Of a stretch of 64,000 bases of DNA, positions 52,295 through 58,230 are shown piece after piece; within the stretch, counting starts at the first letter, position 1, and each line of letters opens with the position of its first letter. The translations under genes and the position numbers were made by a program. Under the pieces are notes generated by a model that had not been told where the DNA came from, did no database searches, and worked only from the letters and a program-made list of their open reading frames with translations. Source of the DNA: SIG672 sp045535095 (GTDB lineage Bacteria > Bacillota > Clostridia > Oscillospirales > CAG-272); the NCBI GenBank assembly GCA_045535095.1, contig JAZSKY010000054.1:4592-68591 (forward strand). Reading direction: 5' to 3'.

Positions 52295-52403
52295 AGACGC
52301 GTGCATCTTTAGGGGTATGGGCTTTGCCCGATGTGCCTTTGTAATACAATGGCGAAGCTTGCGACAAAGCGAAACGATAAGAATTTGACGAACAGAATGA
52401 ATT

Positions 52404-52435
52404 AACCCCGACAGACCTTTAAGTCTGTCGGGGTT
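52404..52435 (+). terminator. Strong terminator inside the repeat region
   Basis: A perfect 13-bp stem (AACCCCGACAGAC/GTCTGTCGGGGTT) with a CTTTAA loop, followed by CTCTCTTTGTTTT. Confidence 0.85.
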
Positions 52436-52474
52436 CTCTCTTTGTTTTCTGCGAAGCAAATTTTTATCTTAACG

Positions 52475-52499
52475 GGTCGCCGAGACCGTCGACCCCTAC
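52475..52499. repeat. Short palindrome near the right end of the element
   Basis: GGGTCG and CGACCC pair across CCGAGACCGT, and are followed by CCTAC, as in the GTAGGGGTCGACGGTCTCGG-type repeats common in gut clostridia. Confidence 0.55.
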
Positions 52500-52581
52500 A
52501 AGGAGGAATCCAACTTCCTTATGAGAAGGAGCCCTTCTCGGCGTTTTTGTTTTACTTAAAGTCCTTTAAAGAAAAGAAAGC

Positions 52582-52607
52582 AAAAACAGACCTTGCGGTC
52601 TGTTTTT
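52582..52607. terminator. Terminator after the DUF975 gene
   Basis: A perfect 11-bp stem (AAAAACAGACC/GGTCTGTTTTT) with a TTGC loop. It is 8 bases past the DUF975 stop (52615) on the minus strand and also T-rich on the plus side. Confidence 0.9.
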
Positions 52608-52614
52608 TATTTAC

Positions 52615-53228
52615 TTATTCTGCCGACTCAGCAATTTCCTCAGCGGGCTTGACCTTGTTGTAGGGATTAACCTTGTTGTAGAAGTTCGCGGAAGCGGTCT
52701 GCATATAGGGTCCTGCGTAAATAAACGCGATACCGAGGGTAATGAGACCGAGAAGAATCCAACCGATAAAGGAAAGCTGAAGAATGAAATACTCCATCTT
52801 GTGTCCCCTCATCATTTTTTCGGAGCGCGAAATAGCCTCAAGCGCGCCGATCGACGGATCCTCTGCAACGATATACATCGCCATCGAGTAAGAATATGTC
52901 TTGATTATTCCGGGAATGATAAAGAGAAGCGACCAGAGGAATGTGAAAAGTCCCGTAAGGAAGCCTACCTTGAAAGCGATCCAGAAATCGCCGAAGCTGT
53001 TAAATACATCGCCGATCTCAGGCTTTTTGCCTGCGGTAACACCGAGATATATTCTGACAAGGCTATCGCGAATGCAGGAGTGACGATCAGTCCGCAAAGT
53101 ATGCCTAGTCCGGGAATACCGCTTGCTGCCGACGTGATGAGCGACACGATCAGGTTAATTACAAACAAGACACCTATCTTGCCCTTTATCTGTTCTTTTG
53201 CCGCGCTTTTGAATTCTTTTCTATCCAT
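52615..53228 (-). pseudogene. DUF975 membrane protein, frameshifted
   Basis: The N-terminal frame (53228 to about 53050: MDRKEFKSAAKEQIKGKIG, two helices, GLIVTPAFAIALS) and the C-terminal frame (from about 53060 to 52615: RIYLGVTAGKKPEIGDVF, several helices, a KMMRGHKMEYF loop, acidic end) match one DUF975 protein but are one base out of phase around 53055-53065, in GCCTTGTCAGAATATATC. One extra base would restore it. The promoter and a GGAGG site before the ATG are intact. Either a recent pseudogene or a sequencing error. Confidence 0.75.
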
Positions 53229-53278
53229 AGAAAACCTCCAAAGATGTTTTTCGGGAAATATTTTTCTCCCGTAAATAC

Positions 53279-53307
53279 ATTTTAGCAAATTTTCCGATAA
53301 AAGTCAA
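53279..53307 (-). promoter_or_regulatory. Promoter of the DUF975 gene
   Basis: On the minus strand: TTGACT, 17-base spacer, TAAAAT preceded by TGC (extended -10). A CGGGA/TCCCG hairpin lies in the leader. Confidence 0.65.
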
Positions 53308-53331
53308 TAGTCTGCGACATTTTCCGCTTTC

Positions 53332-53685
53332 TTATTTTGCCTTGCTCTTAAATAAAAGAGCAGAGACGAGCGCGGCAACGAGAGTCACGCTGATTCCGAC
53401 CGCCGAGGCAGAGAGTCCGCCGCGAAAGGCTCCGAGCAGTCCCTCACTGTCAATTGCCTTGATGACACCGCTCGCAAGCACGTTTCCAAATCCCATAAGA
53501 GGCACGGACGCGCCGCAAAGCGCAAAATCGACGAGACGCTTATATATCCCGAGCGCGCCGAGCACGGTTCCCGAAACGACGTATATAACGAGGATGCGCG
53601 CAGGAGTCATCTTCGTTTTGTCTATCAGTATCTGCGCAGGCACACAGAGTGCGCCTCCGACAAGAAAAGCCCATAAAAACTGCAT
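53332..53685 (-). CDS. spoVAE: Stage V sporulation protein AE (SpoVAEB)
   Basis: 117 residues, four transmembrane helices, of the spore inner-membrane SpoVA channel, which moves dipicolinic acid into the spore and out at germination. MQFLWAFLVGGALCVPAQILID is typical. I use the ATG at 53685 with GGAAAGGG upstream; the longer ORF overlaps spoVAD. Its start is just after the spoVAD stop. Confidence 0.92.
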   Translation of the reverse strand: MQFLWAFLVGGALCVPAQILIDKTKMTPARILVIYVVSGTVLGALGIYKRLVDFALCGASVPLMGFGNVLASGVIKAIDSEGLLGAFRGGLSASAVGISVTLVAALVSALLFKSKAK

Positions 53686-53686
53686 T

Positions 53687-54691
53687 TTAATTACCCTTTC
53701 CTTTTGTATTTGCCGAAAAATGCACGAGATGTGCGACCGCAGGAATGCTCTCACCCTGCTGAATACTCGTCGGACTCATAAGCGCGCCCGTACCGATAAA
53801 AAGCACCTCGCGAAGGGCTCCCGCCTCGATCTCGGGCAGTATTTTCGCCGCAAGCACGAGCGCACTGCATCCGCAACCCGATCCGCCCGCGTGCATATCT
53901 TGATTTTCTCTGTCGAAAACGATAAGTCCGCAGTCGCTGTAATTCTCGCCCAGCCTTTTGCCCCTTTTTGCCATAAGATCTCTGACTATCGAATACCCCT
54001 CGTATCCGAGGTCGCCCGTAACTATAAGATCGTAGTCGGACGGAGCGCTTACGCTTTCCTCAAAATAGCGGCAGAGGGTATCAATAGCAGCAGGCGCCAT
54101 CGCCGCGCCCATATTGTTTATATCCTTTATTCCGCCGTCACGCACCTTACCGATCATTATATCGGAGACGGACGCCTTTCCTCCCTTGTCTGCGATTATA
54201 AAAGCGCCCGACGCGGTGACGGTATGCTGTGAGGTGGGCGTTCTCTGTCCGCCGTACTCGAGAGGAAAGCGGAACTGCCTCTCCGCCGAGCAAAAATGAG
54301 AGGAGGTCACAGCGCCCGTGCATTGCGCATACCCCGATGCCACCGTCATTGATGCGAGTGCTATCGACTCCGCACAGGTCGAGCATGCTCCGTAAAGACC
54401 GACGAAGGGGACGTCGAAGCCCGAGAGTCCGTAGCTTGACGAGGTACACTGATTCATAAGGTCGCCCGCAAAGACGGCGGACGGTCTTACTGTCGGCGAA
54501 AGCTTTGAGAGAGCACCCGAAAAGGCGAGTCTTTGCATCTCGCTTTCCGCCTTTTCCCACGTATCCTTCAAAAATCTTCCGTCGTCCGAATATTCCTCTA
54601 TGAGATGACCTATCGGTCCTTCCTTTTCTTTTTTGCCCGATACGGCGTAGTAGGAGACCACCGACGGACGCTTGTCAAATTTTATATACAT
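53687..54691 (-). CDS. spoVAD: Stage V sporulation protein AD (SpoVAD)
   Basis: 334 residues; thiolase-fold protein that binds dipicolinic acid on the SpoVA channel. Marks: SSSYGLSGFDVPFVGLYGACSTCAESIALAS, and the C-terminal ALREVLFIGTGALMSPTSIQQGESIPAVAHLV. Directly followed by spoVAE. spoVAC is not next to it but at 60479-60931. Confidence 0.96.
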   Translation of the reverse strand: MYIKFDKRPSVVSYYAVSGKKEKEGPIGHLIEEYSDDGRFLKDTWEKAESEMQRLAFSGALSKLSPTVRPSAVFAGDLMNQCTSSSYGLSGFDVPFVGLYGACSTCAESIALASMTVASGYAQCTGAVTSSHFCSAERQFRFPLEYGGQRTPTSQHTVTASGAFIIADKGGKASVSDIMIGKVRDGGIKDINNMGAAMAPAAIDTLCRYFEESVSAPSDYDLIVTGDLGYEGYSIVRDLMAKRGKRLGENYSDCGLIVFDRENQDMHAGGSGCGCSALVLAAKILPEIEAGALREVLFIGTGALMSPTSIQQGESIPAVAHLVHFSANTKGKGN

Positions 54692-54713
54692 TTTTCTTCC
54701 TCTGTTTTTGTTT

Positions 54714-54742
54714 TATTGTTTGCAAGAAACAGGGATTTATGC
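54714..54742 (-). promoter_or_regulatory. Forespore-like (sigma-G/F type) promoter of spoVAD-spoVAE
   Basis: On the minus strand: GCATA, 17-base spacer, AACAATA, close to the GHATR-N17/18-CATWHTA of sigma-G (5 of 7 in the -10), 22 bases before the ATG. The promoter of spoVAC has the same layout. Confidence 0.5.
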
Positions 54743-54749
54743 AAAAAGA

Positions 54750-54774
54750 AAACCGCCGTAAATTATGGCGGTTT
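54750..54774 (-). terminator. Terminator of the membrane-protein gene upstream of spoVAD
   Basis: AAACCGCC/GGCGGTTT, 9-nt loop, followed on the minus strand by TTCTTTTT. It separates the upstream gene from spoVAD. Confidence 0.8.
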
Positions 54775-54784
54775 TTATTTTATG

Positions 54785-55267
54785 TTATTTTAAGTAATAT
54801 TCATTTTCGCCTATTATCAGACGATTTCCCGACAAGCGCCAATCTCTTTTCCACTTGTAAACTTTTCCGTCGAAACAAAGCGTCTTATCCTCGCTAAGCG
54901 ACCAAGCTTCATTGCTTTTATCTGTCATGCGCTGATTGTGCGGGTTGTAATAATTGCATATGCGAACCGTACCTACAGACACGATTCCTGTTGAATAAAA
55001 ATCCATACTCTCTATGTACTCGGTAAAATCACTTAAGGAGAACGAATTACCCAAAGGAGCATAGTCTTCTTTTTCGGGCGGAATAGAATCTTCAGTTATA
55101 TACCAAACATCAGAAGAGAGCTTTTTCACAATATAGTGTGCAGAATTGAAATACACAGTTAATGAAACTGCAAGAACAATGACTACAGCCGCCAAAGCAA
55201 TATAAAACCATTTGTTGCGGAATATTTTATATTTTTTGTTCTCAACATTATTCGTTACATCAATCAT
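54785..55267 (-). CDS. Single-pass membrane protein of unknown function
   Basis: 160 residues from the ATG at 55267 (AAAGGAAAA before it); a longer frame to 55324 is translation of the adjacent repeat. A cytoplasmic Lys/Asn-rich start, one transmembrane helix (about 21-42), then an outer domain ending LSGNRLIIGENEYYLK, likely a small beta-barrel. I recognise no family. Confidence 0.7.
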   Translation of the reverse strand: MIDVTNNVENKKYKIFRNKWFYIALAAVVIVLAVSLTVYFNSAHYIVKKLSSDVWYITEDSIPPEKEDYAPLGNSFSLSDFTEYIESMDFYSTGIVSVGTVRICNYYNPHNQRMTDKSNEAWSLSEDKTLCFDGKVYKWKRDWRLSGNRLIIGENEYYLK

Positions 55268-55296
55268 TTTCGTTTTCCTTTCGTTGTGTTTCAATA

Positions 55297-55347
55297 ACTC
55301 CTTCCGTCTCGCCCCGCGAGCCACCTCCCTCTAGAGGGAGGCCTTTA
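55297..55347. repeat. Half copy of palindromic repeat (copy B)
   Basis: Starts ACTCCTTCCGTC and ends CCTCCCTCTAGAGGGAGG then CCTTTA; it matches the right half of the repeat at 55726-55828 almost throughout. It overlaps the 3' end of the DUF559 gene, whose TAG stop lies in the CTCTAGAG centre. Confidence 0.75.
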
Positions 55348-55687
55348 CAACGGCATCTATATATTTGCATACTCCTATAAAATTATCGTTTATTTGTCTG
55401 TTCGTAAAACGTATTACTTTTAATCCGTACTCTTTCAAAACCTCTGTACGAAATTCGTCTTTATTTTTTCCTTCCGCCGTGTAGTGCTGTGATCCGTCTA
55501 TTTCTATAATCAGTCTTGCTCTATAACAGTAAAAATCAGCTATAAAGTTATCTATTGCCTTTTGACGTTGAAACCTAATTTCATATTTTGATAAAAAATC
55601 GTACCACAAGTGATTTTCTTCCGGCGTAGCGTTTTTGCGTAAATTTTTCGCAAGTGATATGTTTTTGCCGTTATATTTGAGTGGCAT
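55331..55687 (-). CDS. DUF559 domain protein (Vsr-like PD-(D/E)XK nuclease fold)
   Basis: 118 residues. DUF559 proteins resemble very-short-patch repair endonucleases. Marks: KNLRKNATPEENHLWYDFLS at the start, IDNFIADFYCYRARLIIEIDGSQHY (the D...E.DG active-site pattern) and EVLKEYGLKVIRFTNRQINDN. The last codons (VKASL) are within the repeat at 55297-55347; a full copy lies just before its start at 55726-55828. No methylase is nearby. ATAAGGAGAAG before the ATG. Confidence 0.85.
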   Translation of the reverse strand: MPLKYNGKNISLAKNLRKNATPEENHLWYDFLSKYEIRFQRQKAIDNFIADFYCYRARLIIEIDGSQHYTAEGKNKDEFRTEVLKEYGLKVIRFTNRQINDNFIGVCKYIDAVVKASL

Positions 55688-55725
55688 CGCTTCTCCTTAT
55701 CTCTATTTTGTAAATTTCATTTTGC

Positions 55726-55828
55726 AAGCAGGCTCCCTCTTGAGGGAGCTGTCGCCGAAGGCGACTGAGGGAGTGACTCCTTCCGTCACGACTCCGTTGT
55801 GCCACCTCCCTCAAGAGGGAGGCTTTAA
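55726..55828. repeat. Full palindromic repeat (copy C)
   Basis: About 100 bp. Ends are inverted repeats (AGGCTCCCTCTTGAGGGAG against CTCCCTCAAGAGGGAGGCTT), each a near-perfect palindrome, with an inner hairpin (GTCGCC-GAA-GGCGAC). It ends exactly where the histidine phosphatase stop codon begins (55829) and lies 39 bp before the DUF559 start. Confidence 0.8.
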
Positions 55829-56470
55829 TCACACCTTCGCGGGAAATCTCGTTACAAGATCGCCGAGATGCTCGTCGTATCCGGCCATTATCTCGGTGAA
55901 TTTTCCGTCCGCATATTCAAACTCGGACACCGATGCGTTAGTTACCCATCTGATATTTTTCATCTCAGAAAGAGGCTTTTCTGCGCAGTGGCAACGAAGG
56001 GCGCGGATCGGGGTTGCGTGAGTTGCGATGGCAACCGTTTTTCCATCGTTTTCCGCGGCTATTTTTTCAAGCGCGGACACAAATCGTCTCTGGAGCGAGG
56101 CTACCGACTCTCCGCCGTCACAAACCGCCTCTCCGATATTGCAGAGCCAGACGTTTTTGTACTCGTCGAAGGTCTCGTAAAGCTCTTCGAAGCGGCGTCC
56201 CTCCCAGAGTCCTGCACTTATCTCGCGCAGATCTTTGTCGCATATCGGATCAAGTCCGATTATATCTCCTATCGCAAGTCCTACGGCAAGCGCTCTTTTC
56301 AGGTCGCTTGAATAAACCTTATCTATTTTATAATTTTCGCACAGATACTCGGCAGTCTTTTTTGCCTGCAAAAGTCCCAGCTCCGAGGGTGGCGAGTCAA
56401 AATGACCTGCAAAGACCTCCTCGACGTTTGCCATACTCTGTCCGTGTCTTATTATAAGAAATCTCGTCAT
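55829..56470 (-). CDS. Histidine phosphatase (phosphoglycerate mutase-like)
   Basis: 213 residues from the ATG at 56470 (GGAAAGG upstream); the longer frame has no ribosome binding site. Catalytic RHG (IIRHGQS, His9) and later the second His in IATHATPIR are present, with the acid Glu in DLREISAGLWEGR. Substrate unclear: phosphate monoesters such as alpha-ribazole-P, sugar-P or PGA-like. Next to the PHP gene. Confidence 0.87.
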   Translation of the reverse strand: MTRFLIIRHGQSMANVEEVFAGHFDSPPSELGLLQAKKTAEYLCENYKIDKVYSSDLKRALAVGLAIGDIIGLDPICDKDLREISAGLWEGRRFEELYETFDEYKNVWLCNIGEAVCDGGESVASLQRRFVSALEKIAAENDGKTVAIATHATPIRALRCHCAEKPLSEMKNIRWVTNASVSEFEYADGKFTEIMAGYDEHLGDLVTRFPAKV

Positions 56471-56486
56471 TTTTATCCTTTCCATC

Positions 56487-57359
56487 TTACAGAGCGTATT
56501 TGCGGCAGACTCTGTTTTCATAATAGCAGGCGTACTCAAATCCCATTTCGCGGAGCATCTCGCTTATTTCAGAGAAGCTGTGTCCCACCTTGGTAGGGTG
56601 ATGCGCGTCGCTGGCGACAGTAATTAGCTCTCCGCCCATTTCGCGGTATTTTCTGATTATCCACTCGTCGGGATAGAGTATTCCGAGATCCTTTTTCGGA
56701 GAGGTATTTACCTCCATTGCTATTTTGCGCTCAATGATCTTTTCAAAGACCTTTTCGATCTTGCCTTCGTACGGATGAAGATCAACGTTCAGTCCCTTTT
56801 TTCTTAAAATATAGGCTTTAACACAGCCAAGATGCGCCATAATGTCCATATCCTGCTCACTGACGCAGCGAAGGAGATCGTCAAAATAGCGGTCAAAAAA
56901 GTCTGCTATCTCCTTTTCGGAGACCTTTGCCCAGTCTATCATCGAAAACGCTCTGTCAAAGCCGGTCTTACCCTCGGTAAGCGGACTTTCAACTGCGTGC
57001 ACGGAGCCGATTATAACGTCATAGTCAAGCGACGAGATCAGCTTCTTCACCTTTTCGGGAAACCAGAATCCCTCACCTATCTCGATTCCGCGAAGAATCC
57101 TGATCTTATCTCCGAAAGCTTCTTGCGTTTCGGCGATTTCTCTGTGAGACTCGGCAATATTTGTGTAAATGTCGAGATTTTCGTCGTCACGGCACAAAAA
57201 AGTGTCGCAGTGATCGGTAACAGCCATGATCTTCACCCCTGCTGCTACACCCGCCTCGCACATCTCGGCAATCGGAAATCTCGCATCGTGCGAATTTCTC
57301 GAGTGAGTATGCATATCGACAAATCCGTCTATCTTTTCAAGTTGATTAAGTTCGCCCAT
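56487..57359 (-). CDS. PHP-domain histidinol-phosphatase family protein (HisJ-like)
   Basis: 290 residues, PHP-fold phosphoesterase. Metal ligands: DMHTHSRNSHDA (HxH), VTDHCD, GIEIGEG, GSVHAVE, ASDAHHP. The closest named relatives are HisK/HisJ histidinol phosphatases, but no other his gene is near, so the substrate may be another phosphate ester. A consensus promoter precedes it. Confidence 0.83.
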   Translation of the reverse strand: MGELNQLEKIDGFVDMHTHSRNSHDARFPIAEMCEAGVAAGVKIMAVTDHCDTFLCRDDENLDIYTNIAESHREIAETQEAFGDKIRILRGIEIGEGFWFPEKVKKLISSLDYDVIIGSVHAVESPLTEGKTGFDRAFSMIDWAKVSEKEIADFFDRYFDDLLRCVSEQDMDIMAHLGCVKAYILRKKGLNVDLHPYEGKIEKVFEKIIERKIAMEVNTSPKKDLGILYPDEWIIRKYREMGGELITVASDAHHPTKVGHSFSEISEMLREMGFEYACYYENRVCRKYAL

Positions 57360-57390
57360 AAAGCCACCGCCGTTTCGTTAAACTGCCCTA

Positions 57391-57419
57391 ATTATACAAC
57401 TTATATTTTCTTTTGTCAA
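57391..57419 (-). promoter_or_regulatory. Consensus promoter of the PHP phosphatase gene
   Basis: On the minus strand: TTGACA, 17-base spacer, TATAAT, both perfect; 32 bases before the ATG. It diverges from 57444. Confidence 0.9.
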
Positions 57420-57443
57420 CACGAAATATTTACTTTATACCAC

Positions 57444-57472
57444 TTTACAAGTATATATTTTTAGTGTATAAT
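57444..57472 (+). promoter_or_regulatory. Promoter of the metallophosphoesterase-lipoprotein pair
   Basis: TTTACA, 17-base spacer, TATAAT; 42 bases before the ATG at 57514. Confidence 0.85.
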
Positions 57473-57513
57473 TAAGGGGATAAGTTTTGAAATTTCAGAA
57501 AGGAAGGGATTTT

Positions 57514-58230
57514 ATGAGCATTGATATTTCACTGTACTCTATCTGTGCAGACGTAGAAAAAGACCTGACCTTTCTGTTTTTTTCAGACCTTCACGGCTGT
57601 AAAAACGAGGGGCTGTACGAGGTCATCCGAGACCTACCGCACGACGCCGTTCTCGTTGGCGGCGATTTCGTACACGACGAAAAGAACTACAAGCGAGGAA
57701 TCGAGTTTTTAAAGACGGTCTCCGAAAAGGAAAACTGCATAGTCTGTCTCGGAAATCACGACAGCTGTTATCCGGGTGACGTAAGAAAAGCGGTCACAGA
57801 CTGCGGTGCCACCCTTCTTGACAACTCGTATATAGAACTTGGCGGAATAAAGATCGCTTCTCTTACCTCGGGAGAGTTTTATATGCCCGAAAGAAAACCT
57901 AAAACCGCTTGGCTTTCCGATTTTTCGTCTCTTGACGGCTTTAAAATGCTTCTCTGCCACAGGCCTGAATACTTTAGGAAATATATCAGAAGCTTTGACA
58001 TTGACCTGACCGTTTCGGGACACGCCCACGGCGGTCAGTGGCGAATATTCAAACGAGGCGTTTACGCGCCCGGTCAGGGAATATTCCCGAAATACACCGC
58101 AGGGCTTTATGAAAACCGCCTTATCGTCGGCAGAGGGCTCGGAAACCCCCACCTTATTCCGAGAATAAACAACCGCCCCGAAATACTCGTTATCAGTATA
58201 ACTGCTAAAAAAACGGAGGAAAACAAATGA
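57514..58230 (+). CDS. Calcineurin-like metallophosphoesterase
   Basis: 238 residues from the ATG at 57514 with GGAAGGG before it; a TTG at 57487 would add nine. The motifs FSDLHG, GGDFVHD, LGNHD, and GHAHGGQ give the two-metal site. Related to YaeI/YkuE-type membrane phosphodiesterases, but this one has no transmembrane helix and is cytoplasmic. Its stop overlaps the ATG of the next gene (ATGA). Confidence 0.86.
   Translation: MSIDISLYSICADVEKDLTFLFFSDLHGCKNEGLYEVIRDLPHDAVLVGGDFVHDEKNYKRGIEFLKTVSEKENCIVCLGNHDSCYPGDVRKAVTDCGATLLDNSYIELGGIKIASLTSGEFYMPERKPKTAWLSDFSSLDGFKMLLCHRPEYFRKYIRSFDIDLTVSGHAHGGQWRIFKRGVYAPGQGIFPKYTAGLYENRLIVGRGLGNPHLIPRINNRPEILVISITAKKTEENK

Larger units (their letters stand above)
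52008..52548. mobile_element. Nested inverted-repeat element (MITE-like)
   Basis: The ends are imperfect inverted repeats: AAAAACGCCGA (52010-52020) against TCGGCGTTTTT (52538-52548), CTTCTCATAAGGAAGTT (52029-52045) against AACTTCCTTATGAGAAG (52512-52528), and GTAGG near 52051 against CCTAC near 52495. The interior has no gene. It looks like a non-autonomous mobile or amplified element; no transposase was seen. The two ends also include terminator-like hairpins, so part of the symmetry may come from gene ends. Confidence 0.55.
52000..52614. other. Gene-free region of nested repeats
   Basis: About 615 bases with no plausible gene. It holds a ~540-bp element with terminal inverted repeats (52008-52548), inner inverted repeats, a promoter-like site, a palindromic hairpin unit in two inverted copies and two strong terminators. 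Sub-features are listed separately. Confidence 0.85.

Noticed and set aside
52107..52388. 93-codon ORF in the repeat region
   Set aside because: Built from palindromic repeat sequence with Arg/Leu-rich translation and no ribosome binding site.
55301..55324. N-terminal extension (MARGARRKELLKHN) of the membrane-protein gene
   Set aside because: It is translation of the adjacent repeat; the ATG at 55267 has a ribosome binding site.
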